From assembly GCF_038002605.1 (NCBI RefSeq), contig NZ_JBBOCT010000001.1, forward strand, positions 4,216,001 through 4,280,000: a stretch of DNA of 64,000 bases, given 5' to 3'. The stretch's first letter is position 1. Each line of letters starts with the position of its first letter. The position numbers were made by a program, and so were the translations under genes. Shown piece by piece: positions 36,943 through 46,852 of the stretch. The notes beneath the pieces are model-generated. The model ran no database searches. It was not told where the DNA came from and was given only the letters and a program-made list of their open reading frames with translations. The DNA is from Bacillus sp. FSL K6-3431. GTDB lineage: Bacteria > Bacillota > Bacilli > Bacillales > Bacillaceae_C.

Positions 36943-37112
36943 CATCGGCTATTTTTGCCACGTCCTGTGGCAACGCCGATGTGACCTACATCGTGTAGAC
37001 CTATTTCCGCCACGTCCTGTGGCAACGCCGATGTGACCTACATCGTGTAGACCTATTTCCGCCACGTCCAACAGTACCGCTGGTGTGACTTATATCGTGT
37101 GGGCCTTGGCTA
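36943..37112. repeat. Structured dispersed repeat, copy 2 (tandem, 52-bp units)
   Basis: CATCGGC (36943-36949) pairs with GCCGATG (36975-36981), enclosing GCCAC-GTCCT-GTGGC (36957-36971); after TGAC comes CTACA-TCG-TGTAG (36986-36998). From 36957 the element is repeated: GCCAC recurs at 37009 and 37061, so the unit is 52 bases; the third is degenerate (TTATATCGTGTGG). It lies between nadE and its terminator, so it is probably at the end of the mRNA. Confidence 0.75.
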
Positions 37113-37132
37113 AGTTAAGGTTGTTCATATTT

Positions 37133-37160
37133 GAGACAGGTTATCCTGTCTCTTTTTTTT
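37133..37160 (+). terminator. Terminator of the NAD-salvage operon
   Basis: GAGACAGG (37133-37140), loop TTAT, CCTGTCTC (37145-37152), then eight T. Confidence 0.9.
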
Positions 37161-37346
37161 GAATATCATTTAGGAAATTGAGGAAAAGGGCTAGATTTTT
37201 GTATTTTGTCCCCTAGATTTACTTCTCCATGTATAATAAAGGAAAAACTCTTATTTGATGAAATCACTGATATTCTAAAGGATTTTACAATTATAGACAG
37301 AATGTTATGTATTATATGAAAAAAATAATAGATGGCGGTGCAATAG

Positions 37347-38303
37347 ATGAACAGCGATATGATGCAGCAACAGATAAAGAAAGTTATCCATAATATTGAG
37401 AAAGTCATGATTGGAAAGATAGATGTGGCAAGGCTTAGTGTCGTCGCTCTTTTAGCAGAAGGACATGTATTATTAGAGGATGTGCCAGGTGTCGGAAAAA
37501 CAATGATGGTACGCGCTTTAGCAAAGTCTGTCAATGCATCTTTTAAGAGGATTCAATTTACTCCTGATCTATTGCCATCGGATGTGTTAGGTGTTTCTAT
37601 ATACAATCCAAAAGAAATGGAATTTACATTCAGGCCTGGTCCCATTGTCGGAAATATCATTCTAGCTGATGAAATTAATCGGACATCACCTAAAACACAG
37701 TCGGCATTATTAGAAGGGATGGAAGAAAAAAGTGTTACAGTTGATGGAGTAACATTAAAACTAGATAAACCATTTTTCGTTATGGCGACTCAAAATCCAA
37801 TCGAATACGAAGGAACTTATCCATTGCCAGAAGCACAGCTAGATCGTTTCTTATTAAAAATGAAAATGGGTTACCCTTCTATCAAGGATGAAGTGGAAGT
37901 ATTAACAAGGTCTCAAAAGTTGCCTCCAATTGAGGAAATTGAACCTGTTATCACCCTTGATGAATTAAGGCAACTTCAGCAGCAAGTGAAAGAAGTTTAT
38001 GTGGAAGAAACAATCAAACAATATATTGTGGAACTGGCTAATAAAACAAGGAACCACCCAAATATATATCTAGGCGCAAGCCCAAGAGCATCCATTGCAT
38101 TGATGAAAGCTTCGCAAGCATTTGCATTCTGTTCGGGAAGGGATTATGTGATTCCTGATGACGTCCAATATTTAGCCCCTTTTGTTTTTTCTCATCGGAT
38201 TATTTTGAAATCAGAAGCCAAGTATCAAGGTGTGATAATAGAAACGCTAATTGAAACTATTATTTCTGAAATACATGTGCCAGTTAAAAGGGCCGTAGAA
38301 TAA
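37347..38303 (+). CDS. yeaC: MoxR-family AAA+ ATPase (YeaC)
   Basis: 318 residues. Walker A VPGVGKTMMVRAL (about 45-57), Walker B ILADEINRTSPKTQSALLEGM (about 107-127), sensor ATQNPIEYEGTYPLPEAQLDRF (about 148-169) and a C-terminal helical lid with GASPRASIALMKAS. Together with the DUF58 and transglutaminase-like proteins encoded next, it repeats the B. subtilis yeaC-yeaD-yebA order upstream of guaA. MoxR proteins act as chaperones for cofactor insertion or complex assembly; the client here is unknown. Start ATG at 37347, with a weak GGCGGTG site. Confidence 0.9.
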   Translation: MNSDMMQQQIKKVIHNIEKVMIGKIDVARLSVVALLAEGHVLLEDVPGVGKTMMVRALAKSVNASFKRIQFTPDLLPSDVLGVSIYNPKEMEFTFRPGPIVGNIILADEINRTSPKTQSALLEGMEEKSVTVDGVTLKLDKPFFVMATQNPIEYEGTYPLPEAQLDRFLLKMKMGYPSIKDEVEVLTRSQKLPPIEEIEPVITLDELRQLQQQVKEVYVEETIKQYIVELANKTRNHPNIYLGASPRASIALMKASQAFAFCSGRDYVIPDDVQYLAPFVFSHRIILKSEAKYQGVIIETLIETIISEIHVPVKRAVE

Positions 38304-38305
38304 AC

Positions 38306-39529
38306 ATGGGAAGAAAATGGAGAAAAAGACGAAGCTTAAGGATATTTAAACCTGTATTAAGTGCTTTATTACTACTTGTTTTACTTGGCCTGTCATTTGT
38401 CTATGCGATGTTTCAAGGTGGGTTTGTCAGCTGGTTTTTATTTTATAGTTTTCTCCCGTTTGCAGTTTATTCAGGTCTATTGTTTATGTATCCAATGCAA
38501 GGATTCAAGGTCACTAGAAAGGTTAGCGCTCATAAGGTCAGTGCTGGCAACCATTTAACTATTATCATTAAATTTAAGAGAAAAGTCCCTTTTCCATTGC
38601 TATTTTTAATCATCGAGGACGTGATTCCCGATGAATTATATAGCGAAACTAGCAAACAAATAATCTTTCTGGGGTTTAAGCGGGAATATAAGATTACTTA
38701 TCATATTGAAAGGGCAACAAGAGGAGAACATAGATTTGAAGCCATTCGCCTGAAAATAGGGGATGCCCTTGGTATTGTGGAAAAAGAACGTTATTTTGAT
38801 TGTCAAAATACAATTCTAGTATATCCGCAAATGGAAGATATGATATATAGGCCTTTTGAAAGCCAATTTGAGCAAGGGGGAACTCTCTCGGCCATGCAAT
38901 TTCAAAAAAACACATCACTTGTTGCTGGTATTAGACAGTATCAGCCAGGAGATCGCTTTGCTTGGATTGATTGGAAGTCGACAGCTAGAACGAATGATAT
39001 GATGTCTAAGGAATTTGAGATTAGGCAATCGAATGATTTACTTATCGTTTTAAATCGAACACCGACGGATCAATTTGAAGCAATCGTTAAGTTTGCTGCA
39101 TCGGCAATACGGGCTATTTTAACCCATGGTGGCCAAGTCGGGTTATTTTCAGCTGGAGAAGACAGGACGTTTATTCCGATTAAAGGCGGAGAACAGCAGC
39201 AAGCGAGACTATTAGATCATCTAGCTAGAGTGAAAGTTGCTAAAGGACTTCATTTTGCAAAGTTTTTTTCTGAAGAAGCAGTCCTCTATCAACAACCCGC
39301 AAATTTGCTGATAATCACAGCTAGTTTAGACAGAGATATGATCGAGAGTACCTCTTCTTATATGAGGCGAAGGGGAGCATTATTCATTTATTTAATTAAA
39401 AAAGATGGTGAGGTTTCACTAGGAGAAGAAGAGAGTCTAATAGCATCTGCACTTCAAAGCGGTATCATCATCAAAACTGTGTACGAGTCCAATTTCCGGA
39501 CCGCTTTTTCGGAGGTGAGTCGCGCATGA
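38306..39529 (+). CDS. yeaD: DUF58-domain membrane protein (YeaD)
   Basis: 407 residues. After a basic start (GRKWRKRRSLRIFK) come two membrane helices (about 14-60), then a beta-rich region and the DUF58 domain with GIRQYQPGDRFAWIDWKSTAR (about 211-231), followed by a vWA-like fold (LLIVLNRTPTDQFE). Starts 3 bases after yeaC. The MoxR-DUF58-transglutaminase triple occurs widely and is thought to act at the membrane; a specific role is not established. Overlaps yebA by four bases. Confidence 0.88.
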   Translation: MGRKWRKRRSLRIFKPVLSALLLLVLLGLSFVYAMFQGGFVSWFLFYSFLPFAVYSGLLFMYPMQGFKVTRKVSAHKVSAGNHLTIIIKFKRKVPFPLLFLIIEDVIPDELYSETSKQIIFLGFKREYKITYHIERATRGEHRFEAIRLKIGDALGIVEKERYFDCQNTILVYPQMEDMIYRPFESQFEQGGTLSAMQFQKNTSLVAGIRQYQPGDRFAWIDWKSTARTNDMMSKEFEIRQSNDLLIVLNRTPTDQFEAIVKFAASAIRAILTHGGQVGLFSAGEDRTFIPIKGGEQQQARLLDHLARVKVAKGLHFAKFFSEEAVLYQQPANLLIITASLDRDMIESTSSYMRRRGALFIYLIKKDGEVSLGEEESLIASALQSGIIIKTVYESNFRTAFSEVSRA

Positions 39530-41727
39530 GTTCTGAACGAAATGTTTACACATTTATATTATATTTATTTGGATTTTTTATACTCGCGGAGTGGGTACGA
39601 CCACTTTCTGAAATTACTCAAACCGGTGGCTTACATTATTTTCTATTATTTATTGCATTTTCAGCGTTGTTAAATTATTTACAACTTAGGTGGTGGCTAA
39701 GCATCCCGTTAAAAACAGCCATTATTTTAATTTTTTTATATCGCATATTTTTCATGAGAATGCCAAGTGAATTCCCATGGATGCAAGTCCTTTTGTCCGA
39801 TGTGATCGATAATATGAAGAGCATCGCATCTGGTCACTGGTATGATTTATCTGATCTGTCAAGAAGTCTTCTTTTCTTTATTTTACTATGGTTAATGACA
39901 TATTTACTTCAATATTGGTTGACGATAAGGAAAAGCATTTTCGTTTTTTATGTAATGACAGTTATATATATTGCTGTTCTAGATACGTTTACTGTATATA
40001 TAGGTAAATGGTCAATGATTAGGATTGTGACTTGTGGCTTTGCTTTATTAGGATTGCTATATTTTCAAAGATTATTGGAAAAGGAACAGATTGAAACAAA
40101 ACAAATGAAGATTGCCAAATGGGCTTTTCCACTAGCAATCATGATCGGTGTAAGTGTATGTATCGGTTACATTGTACCTAAAGCCGATCCTAAATGGCCT
40201 GATCCTGTTCCTTTTATTCAATCGACTGCGGAAAATGTTCGATCTGAGTCTTCTGTTTCTAAGATTGGTTATGGGGCAGATGACACCCAATTGGGTGGAC
40301 CATTTGTTGGCGACAGTACAGTGGTTTTCGAAGTGGAAACGCCAGCAAAACAATATTGGAAAGTAGAAGTAAAGGATGTATATACGGGAAAAGGCTGGAT
40401 CACTTCAGATACTTCCGATCCACCGATACCGATTGAATCGGGAAGTGTTTTTGCAATGGATCCCACTTCATTGGCGGATAAACCGATTAGCGAAGCAATA
40501 TTTGAAATGAATATCCCATACAGTCACATCATACGGCCATATGGATTTTTCTCAGTGGAAGGAAATGAGCAAGGCTATTTCGAATATGATTCTAGTTTGG
40601 ATAAAATCAATTCCTTTACAATGGAAAATGAGCTTATACCATTGGAAGCATACGCTGTACAGTATAAAAAAGCTGCTTATAGTATGAAGGAAATGCGTGC
40701 CACAAAGATGCTTCCTAATGAAGTATATTTTGACATGATGAAGAAGCAGTATACACAGTTGCCTGAAACATTGCCGGACAGAGTTCGTGAGCTTGCTAAA
40801 GAAATAACTGCTAATGAAAATAATTGGTATGATCAGGCTAAGGCGATTGAACGTTATTTTCAATCTGGGAAGTTCTCTTATGACCAAAATGATGTTGCTG
40901 TTCCTATAGGGGACCAGGATTATGTGGATCAATTTCTTTTTGAGACATTTCGCGGATATTGTGATAACTTTTCAACCTCAATGGTGACGATGCTTCGGGC
41001 AGTTGGTATTCCTGCTAGATGGGCGAAGGGGTATAGCGGAGGAAATTACAAGGGCAGTGCAGAATCTCATAATATATTATATGAAGTGACAAACAATGAA
41101 GCCCATTCGTGGGTGGAAGTATTATTTCCAACGGAGGGCTGGGTCCCGTTTGAGCCAACAATCGGCTTTGATAATTTTGCCACATATGTACAAGACGAGG
41201 AGAAGGCTGACGCTGCCCCTGCTCCGCCGAAAGAGGAAAAAGATAAACCGGAGGCACCGAAAACAAACGCAAAGGATACAGAAAAGAAAGAGCAAAAGGA
41301 ATATAGGAATTCTATCTCTATATGGCCAAAAGTTCAGTCTTTTATAGCAAAGAATTGGTTGGTTTTTGTCGTGCTATTAGTAGTGATCGTTAGTGGGTGT
41401 ATTTGGATGATATGGAAGCGGAGCAAATGGATTCCATATGTCTTAATTAGAATATATAAAAAGAAAAATGAAAAGGATATATTTGCTCATGCCTATAATG
41501 ATTTACTAAGACAGCTAGAACGCTATGGTTTGAAGCGTGAACCAGGGCAAACCCTTAGAGAATACGCAATTTATATTGATGGATATTTCGATATAAATGA
41601 TATGATTATACTTACGGAGTATTATGAACGAACGGTTTATCGAGGAGATTCAATGGTTGACGAATGGGAACAGCTTCAAAAGCTATGGGAAAACGTAATT
41701 AGAAAGACAACAGATCGACCCAAATAA
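39526..41727 (+). CDS. yebA: Transglutaminase-like membrane protein (YebA/TgpA family)
   Basis: 733 residues. About six N-terminal membrane helices (residues 10-235) carry a DUF3488-like region. An extracellular part follows with a transglutaminase core: catalytic Cys479 in RGYCDNFSTSMVTMLRAVGI, then His in NNEAHSWVEVLFP and an Asp/Glu-containing GWVPFEPT. A Pro/Lys/Glu-rich linker (about 565-600) leads to one more membrane helix (about 605-627) and a cytoplasmic DUF4129-like tail (YNDLLRQLERYGLKREPGQT). Third gene of the yeaC-yeaD-yebA unit. In B. subtilis guaA follows directly; here about 6 kb is inserted. Confidence 0.9.
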   Translation: MSSERNVYTFILYLFGFFILAEWVRPLSEITQTGGLHYFLLFIAFSALLNYLQLRWWLSIPLKTAIILIFLYRIFFMRMPSEFPWMQVLLSDVIDNMKSIASGHWYDLSDLSRSLLFFILLWLMTYLLQYWLTIRKSIFVFYVMTVIYIAVLDTFTVYIGKWSMIRIVTCGFALLGLLYFQRLLEKEQIETKQMKIAKWAFPLAIMIGVSVCIGYIVPKADPKWPDPVPFIQSTAENVRSESSVSKIGYGADDTQLGGPFVGDSTVVFEVETPAKQYWKVEVKDVYTGKGWITSDTSDPPIPIESGSVFAMDPTSLADKPISEAIFEMNIPYSHIIRPYGFFSVEGNEQGYFEYDSSLDKINSFTMENELIPLEAYAVQYKKAAYSMKEMRATKMLPNEVYFDMMKKQYTQLPETLPDRVRELAKEITANENNWYDQAKAIERYFQSGKFSYDQNDVAVPIGDQDYVDQFLFETFRGYCDNFSTSMVTMLRAVGIPARWAKGYSGGNYKGSAESHNILYEVTNNEAHSWVEVLFPTEGWVPFEPTIGFDNFATYVQDEEKADAAPAPPKEEKDKPEAPKTNAKDTEKKEQKEYRNSISIWPKVQSFIAKNWLVFVVLLVVIVSGCIWMIWKRSKWIPYVLIRIYKKKNEKDIFAHAYNDLLRQLERYGLKREPGQTLREYAIYIDGYFDINDMIILTEYYERTVYRGDSMVDEWEQLQKLWENVIRKTTDRPK

Positions 41728-41740
41728 GGAAAAAGGTATA

Positions 41741-41770
41741 AAAAAATAGGCTGCCACACAGCCTATTTTC
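41741..41770. terminator. Bidirectional terminator between yebA and the YesL-like gene
   Basis: AAAATAGGCT and AGCCTATTTT around GCCACAC, with A and T runs on both sides. Confidence 0.85.
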
Positions 41771-41801
41771 TGTTTTTAGATCAACTTACTGCTTATAGAT
41801 G

Positions 41802-42416
41802 TTAAGAATTTGTTTGGGCGATGTGTTCAATTTTCATGAATGACTTTTGACAGAAATAATAGACAAAATAGACGGCAATACTCCATACAATGATAGATGA
41901 AATAGGAATAACTTTGCTTACTAAAGCAGCCAATAATAGGATTATTCCACAAAGTAATGTTATCCAAAGTTGGCTAATAGATATCAAAACAGAATTTTTA
42001 AGTAACACAGTCAAACGCATTTTATAGTGAACCATAACAGGAAATAAAAATATGGTTGTCATAATAAAAAACAAACTAAAAAATAAAAAGGACGAGATCA
42101 TAATGATTTTTAGTGCACCAGTCATATGTAAACTGATATTAATATTGTAGTAAAGTATAAAAGCAAGTATCATCCAAACAATGCCTATTAAAAAGCTTTG
42201 TAAGAAGTTTTCTTTAAAAAATGAAAAAAAGTTTCGGAATACACCATCATCCTTTTTTTGGACCCATTGTCTAACGACGCCAAACATTGCGGCTGTCGCT
42301 GGAAAAATAGTGATAATCGGTATACACATGATAATCCAAAGCAAATTTAATAATATGAAATTGGTAAATCTCTCTAAGAAACGATAGAAGCCACTGTCTA
42401 AACTAAATATATTCAT
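41802..42416 (-). CDS. YesL-like (DUF624) membrane protein
   Basis: 204 residues with about five membrane helices and the DUF624 hallmark start SGFYRFLERFTNFILLNLLW (about 8-27), followed by a PATAAMFGVVRQWVQKKDDGV loop. YesL-type proteins are found beside sugar ABC importers and LacI/AraC regulators in Bacillus; their function is unknown, though a role in transporter function is suspected from context. GGGGGT lies before the ATG. It is divergent from the LacI regulator and ABC operon, fitting that association. Confidence 0.86.
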   Translation of the reverse strand: MNIFSLDSGFYRFLERFTNFILLNLLWIIMCIPIITIFPATAAMFGVVRQWVQKKDDGVFRNFFSFFKENFLQSFLIGIVWMILAFILYYNINISLHMTGALKIIMISSFLFFSLFFIMTTIFLFPVMVHYKMRLTVLLKNSVLISISQLWITLLCGIILLLAALVSKVIPISSIIVWSIAVYFVYYFCQKSFMKIEHIAQTNS

Positions 42417-42578
42417 TGATTTACCCCCTATCTATTTCATAGCTGCTAAAAAGGTTATTCTAATATAAATTATCATAATTTTTTATGAAATACAATATTC
42501 AGAATTAAAGTTTTTATTTTTAAGGGTATAGTTCTTTTTAACTATTGCATAATTCAGACATATGTTTTATATTCAATT

Positions 42579-42592
42579 TGTAACCGCTTTCT
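42579..42592. promoter_or_regulatory. cre/LacI-type operator in the divergent region
   Basis: TGTAACCGCTTTCT matches the cre consensus TGWAANCGNTNWCA at 13 of 14 positions. It lies between the divergent YesL-like gene and the LacI regulator, so CcpA or the local regulator may bind it. Confidence 0.5.
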
Positions 42593-42644
42593 GAAATCGA
42601 TATCATGTTTGTTATCGAATATGTTAGAAATGAGGGAGGAGGAT

Positions 42645-43637
42645 ATGCCGACAATCTCCGATGTAGCTAAATTAGCTGGGTTATCAAGGGCGACTGTATC
42701 ACGTGTGATTAACGACCATCCATATGTTTCTGAAGAGAAGAAAGAGCTTGTAAATGAAGCAATGAAACACTTGGGATATATACCCAATACCCATGCGCAG
42801 AATTTGCGAAAACAAAAAACGAATATTATTGCTGTTCTAGTACCCAGATTGAGTAACCCATTTTTTGCATACTTAGTTGAAAGTTTAGAGAGAAATGCGC
42901 TTGGAACAGGATTTCAAATATTAATTTGCAATACATTGTACGATAAACAACGTGAAATTAATTTTTTAAATTTATTAAAAGCAAAACAGGTAGACGGAAT
43001 TATTATGACTTCCATTGAAAATGATTGGAAAAGGATTCAGTCCATTCTCCTGAATGGGCCGATAATATTTTGTAATGAGTATGTTACGGAAACAAATGTT
43101 CCAACTATACGCTTGAATCAAAAAGAAGGTGCCTACATTGGAACCCGTCATTTGATTCAAAGGGGACATACAAAAATAGGTTATTGCTGGGGTGGGTTCC
43201 TTAGTGGTCTTTCTAAAGATCGATTGGAAGGCTATCAAAAAGCAATGGCAGAACAAGGGTTAGATATAAATGAAAACTGGATTTTTTCAGACGCCTTCAA
43301 TAGTAATGATGGCAGAAAAGTAATGAATACTGTTGTTAAAATGGAAGATAGACCAACGGCTTTTTTTACAGGTAGTGATGAAGTCGCTGCTGGTATTATT
43401 TCCGAAGCGAAACAACTAGGTTTAAGCGTCCCGCGTGATATTGCTGTAATTGGATTTGATGACCAGCCGATTGCGCAGGTAGTAGAGCCTCCATTGACAA
43501 CCATTCGCCAACCAATTGAAGAAATTGGAGAAAAGACGATGGAAATAATGATTGACTTGATAACAAATAAAGTGAAAATGGGCGTACAAAAAGTTTATGA
43601 GTTACCTTTCAAATTAGTTGTGCGTGGTTCAAGTTGA
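42645..43637 (+). CDS. LacI-family transcriptional regulator
   Basis: 330 residues. The helix-turn-helix and hinge helix at the N-terminus (TISDVAKLAGLSRATVSRVI, residues 3-22) are followed by a periplasmic-binding-protein-like sensor domain (IIAVLVPRLSNPFFAYLVES, then GYCWGGFLSGLSKDRLEGY and DIAVIGFDDQPIAQ). The frame is open upstream to 42609, but GGGAGGAGG at 42634-42642 marks the ATG at 42645. It controls, by position, the sugar ABC importer that begins 35 bases downstream. The inducer sugar is unknown. Confidence 0.92.
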   Translation: MPTISDVAKLAGLSRATVSRVINDHPYVSEEKKELVNEAMKHLGYIPNTHAQNLRKQKTNIIAVLVPRLSNPFFAYLVESLERNALGTGFQILICNTLYDKQREINFLNLLKAKQVDGIIMTSIENDWKRIQSILLNGPIIFCNEYVTETNVPTIRLNQKEGAYIGTRHLIQRGHTKIGYCWGGFLSGLSKDRLEGYQKAMAEQGLDINENWIFSDAFNSNDGRKVMNTVVKMEDRPTAFFTGSDEVAAGIISEAKQLGLSVPRDIAVIGFDDQPIAQVVEPPLTTIRQPIEEIGEKTMEIMIDLITNKVKMGVQKVYELPFKLVVRGSS

Positions 43638-43672
43638 ACAAGCAAACAAAATTAGTGTAGGGGGAGTGCTCA

Positions 43673-44986
43673 ATGAGAAAGAAATGCTCGTATATCAAAG
43701 TTATTCCGATGCTGCTTATATTGTTACTCATTATTTCAGGATGTAGTTCAGGTGGTGGGAAAAAATCAGGTGGAGATTCCGGTGGAAAAGTAAAACTTAC
43801 GATGTCAGCATGGGGAAATCCCGCGGAAATAAAAGTGTATCAGAGGGCACTTGATGAGTATCAAAAACAAAATAAAAATGTAGAAATTAAACTAATACCA
43901 GTACCTGGTGATAACTATGAACAAAAGTTAATGACTGAGTTATCCGGTGGATCAGCAAATGATATCTTTTATGTTGGTTCGGAAACGATTTCGAAACTAA
44001 TCGAAACAGGTAAAATCGCAGATCTAACTGATTTTCTTGATAGCTCGGGAAGCTTTGTAAAAGCTGACGAGTTTGCAGATGGTTTATGGGGAGCTGCTAA
44101 AAAAGACGAGAAAATATACGGAGTTTCCGTAGATAATAACCCCTTTTTAATGTACTACAATAAAAAAGTACTTGCGGAAGCAGGAGTGGAGAAAACTCCG
44201 CAAGATTATTTTGATGAAGGCAAGTGGAATTGGGAAGCATTTGCTGAAATTACAGGGAAGATAAATGCTGCTGGAAAAAAAGGATTTGTAGCGGAAAATA
44301 ATAGTGGACATCTATTCTCCTGGGTTTGGTCAAATGGTGGCCAATTATATGATGACGAAGGCAATTATATATTAGAAGAAAATGAAAAAGCACAAGAAAC
44401 ATTTAAATATCTTGCGGATTTAGTGAAAGATGGCAATGTAACCTATGCTGGATCATTGCCGAAGGGTCAGGGTGCAGATGCGATGTTCATGTCCAACCAA
44501 GTTGGATTTGTGGCAGCTGGTCGGTGGTTAACTCCAATGTTTAGTGAAAATAAATCATTAGAATTTGATTATATTCCATGGCCGACTAATACAGGCAATA
44601 AAATGGAGCCTGCGGCAATTGCGATAGCATATATGTCAGTGAGTAAGAATTCGAAACATATTGAAGAAGCAATGAAATTCATGTCATTCTATACCTCAGC
44701 TGAAGGTCAAAAATCTCGTCTAGCTGATAATGGTAATGCTGTTCCATCTGTAAGTGGGGTAGATGAGATTATTACAGCAGATGCAGTTCCAGAGCATGCA
44801 AGCTACTTAGTTGATGCTCGGGAAATCGGTCGAGTTGAGGACAAACAAGTAGTAATCCCAGGCTTGGATAAAGAAATTTCAGATATTATGGACCTCATGT
44901 ATCTTGGTAAAAATGATGCTGAAAAGACAATAGAAGCTGTGACTAAAAAAGCGAAAGAAATGATAGAGGAATATAGACAGCAATAA
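43673..44986 (+). CDS. Sugar ABC transporter substrate-binding lipoprotein
   Basis: 437 residues. Lipoprotein signal with lipobox ISGC (Cys about 24), then a Gly/Ser-rich linker, and a family-1 extracellular solute-binding fold (MSAWGNPAEIKVYQRALDEY, LPKGQGADAMFMSNQVGFVAAGRW). It captures an oligosaccharide or monosaccharide for the two permeases encoded next. GGGGGAG precedes the ATG at 43673. The operon has no ATPase gene, so a shared MsmX-type ATPase encoded elsewhere is expected. Confidence 0.92.
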   Translation: MRKKCSYIKVIPMLLILLLIISGCSSGGGKKSGGDSGGKVKLTMSAWGNPAEIKVYQRALDEYQKQNKNVEIKLIPVPGDNYEQKLMTELSGGSANDIFYVGSETISKLIETGKIADLTDFLDSSGSFVKADEFADGLWGAAKKDEKIYGVSVDNNPFLMYYNKKVLAEAGVEKTPQDYFDEGKWNWEAFAEITGKINAAGKKGFVAENNSGHLFSWVWSNGGQLYDDEGNYILEENEKAQETFKYLADLVKDGNVTYAGSLPKGQGADAMFMSNQVGFVAAGRWLTPMFSENKSLEFDYIPWPTNTGNKMEPAAIAIAYMSVSKNSKHIEEAMKFMSFYTSAEGQKSRLADNGNAVPSVSGVDEIITADAVPEHASYLVDAREIGRVEDKQVVIPGLDKEISDIMDLMYLGKNDAEKTIEAVTKKAKEMIEEYRQQ

Positions 44987-45068
44987 TAGTAATCTACTGA
45001 TAAAAAATTTGGAAGAAAGGGAGAATTTACATTTTCCCTTCCTTTCAATAGTTGAGAGGGTGATTTCA

Positions 45069-45938
45069 ATGAGACGGAATAACGCACTCTGGGGCTATGC
45101 TTTTTTAGCACCCCAATTAGTAGGATTAATTGCTTTTTCCTTAATTCCACTTGGTTTTGCAGTCGTATTAAGTTTTATGAAATGGGATGGATTTGGGGAA
45201 AAAACGTTTGTAGGTTTTAGTAATTTCATTGGTCAATTCTCGAATCCTACCTTTTGGAAAGCTTTAATAAATACTGCGTATTATACGGTATTATATATTC
45301 CTATTGGAATAGTCATTTCGTTAGTATTAGCGATAGCATTAAATAAGATAAAAGGAAAAGAACTGTACAGGGTATTCTTTTTCATGCCAGTCATCACTAG
45401 TTCCGTATCCGTCGGTGTGATATGGATGTGGATATTAAATGGTGATTTCGGAATTTTAAACCAATTCCTTGGTTATATAGGGATCGATGGTCCTCAATGG
45501 TTAACGGATACGAAATGGGTCATGATTTCAATTGCGATGCTTAGTATATGGTGGCAGCTTGGTTATAATATGGTTATTTTCCTTGCAGGTCTACAAGGTA
45601 TTTCTAATAGTTATTATGAAGCAGCCGAAATAGATGGTGCATCAAAATTTCAAAAGTTTTTACATATCACTTTACCATTGCTATCACCGACAACGTTTTT
45701 CGTCGCAATCATGTCGATCATTAGCTCATTCCAGGTATTTGATCAGGCCTTTGTTATGACGAGTGGTGGACCAGCGAAATCAAGTTATACTCTAGTGTAT
45801 CACGTGTATGAAAGTGGTTTCCGTAACTTTAAATGGGGGGAAAGTTCTGCCGCAGCGATGATATTATTTGTCATCATTTTGATTTTCACTTTAATTCAAT
45901 TTAGAATGTCGAAAAGGTGGGTTCATTATGAAGAGTAA
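45069..45938 (+). CDS. Sugar ABC transporter permease (MalF type)
   Basis: 289 residues, six membrane helices. The EAA loop that contacts the ATPase is YYEAAEIDGASKFQKFLHITLP (about 190-211; given as two parts, YYEAAEIDGAS and FLHITLPLLSP). Typical first helix NALWGYAFLAPQLVGLIAFS. The frame extends to 45009, but GAGAGGGTGA about 5 bases before ATG 45069 marks the start. The end overlaps the second permease by 11 bases. Confidence 0.92.
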   Translation: MRRNNALWGYAFLAPQLVGLIAFSLIPLGFAVVLSFMKWDGFGEKTFVGFSNFIGQFSNPTFWKALINTAYYTVLYIPIGIVISLVLAIALNKIKGKELYRVFFFMPVITSSVSVGVIWMWILNGDFGILNQFLGYIGIDGPQWLTDTKWVMISIAMLSIWWQLGYNMVIFLAGLQGISNSYYEAAEIDGASKFQKFLHITLPLLSPTTFFVAIMSIISSFQVFDQAFVMTSGGPAKSSYTLVYHVYESGFRNFKWGESSAAAMILFVIILIFTLIQFRMSKRWVHYEE

Positions 45939-46818
45939 TATACTGAGTAAAGACACCGTCCCAGTGAATCCAAATACGAACCAAAGAAAGAAAAAGAAGA
46001 TCAGTTTATCAGGATTAATTGTCCATTTTTTAATTATTATCGGTTCACTTATTATGATTTTTCCTTTTATATGGTCCATTACTAGTTCCTTAAAGGATAT
46101 TTCCCAAATCTTTTTAGTACCACCTGAATTTATACCGAAACCTTTCGTGTGGTCAAACTATCCTGCGTCTTTACAGGCTATGCCATTTGGACAAGCTTAT
46201 TGGAATAGTTTTTATATTACGGTGCTTGTCGTAGGCATTCAAATACTTACTGCTTCGATGGCAGCCTATGCCTTTGCGAAAATTCGTTTCCCAGGCTCTA
46301 ACTTTTTATTTGTATTCTTTTTGGCCACGATGATGATTCCGAAGCAAGTTACAATGATCCCGACCTTTATGATTATGGAAAAAATCAACTGGTTAGATAC
46401 CCACCTACCATTAATTATTCCAGGTGCCTTGTTTAACGCATTTGCTGTATTTTTATTAAGGCAATTTGTAATGGGGATACCGAAGGATTTGGAAGAGGCA
46501 GCAGTTATTGATGGAGCAAATCCATTGCGTATATACTGGCATGTCATATTGCCGCTTATAAGACCAGCTATGGCTGCAGTAGGGATTTTCATTTTTATGG
46601 GAACATGGAATAACTTTTTAGAACCATTAATCTATCTTAGTACGCCTGAACTTTTTACAGTACCTCTACTATTGAATTATTTTAAAGGGCTGTATGTAAC
46701 AGATTGGGCACTAATGATGGCAGGATCTGTAATATCAGTCATCCCAGTACTTATCATTTATATTTTCGCCCAAAAGCATATTATAGAAGGTGTAGCATTA
46801 ACTGGAATGAAAGGCTGA
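45928..46818 (+). CDS. Sugar ABC transporter permease (MalG type)
   Basis: 296 residues, six membrane helices. EAA loop DLEEAAVIDGANPLRIYWHV (about 192-211), and the MalG-type segments FIWSITSSLKD near the start, AAYAFAKIRFPG and PKQVTMIPTFMIM. A polar 30-residue cytoplasmic lead precedes the first helix. It overlaps the MalF-type gene by 11 bases and is the last of the cluster; array B follows 35 bases downstream. No glycosidase gene is present in the cluster, so the sugar is not indicated. Confidence 0.92.
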   Translation: MKSNILSKDTVPVNPNTNQRKKKKISLSGLIVHFLIIIGSLIMIFPFIWSITSSLKDISQIFLVPPEFIPKPFVWSNYPASLQAMPFGQAYWNSFYITVLVVGIQILTASMAAYAFAKIRFPGSNFLFVFFLATMMIPKQVTMIPTFMIMEKINWLDTHLPLIIPGALFNAFAVFLLRQFVMGIPKDLEEAAVIDGANPLRIYWHVILPLIRPAMAAVGIFIFMGTWNNFLEPLIYLSTPELFTVPLLLNYFKGLYVTDWALMMAGSVISVIPVLIIYIFAQKHIIEGVALTGMKG

Positions 46819-46852
46819 CTTATAATAAGAAGTGAAAAATACACATTAAATG

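Noticed and set aside
37166..37534. 122-codon minus-strand frame over the start of yeaC
   Set aside because: It is antisense to the conserved MoxR coding sequence and lacks a ribosome site.
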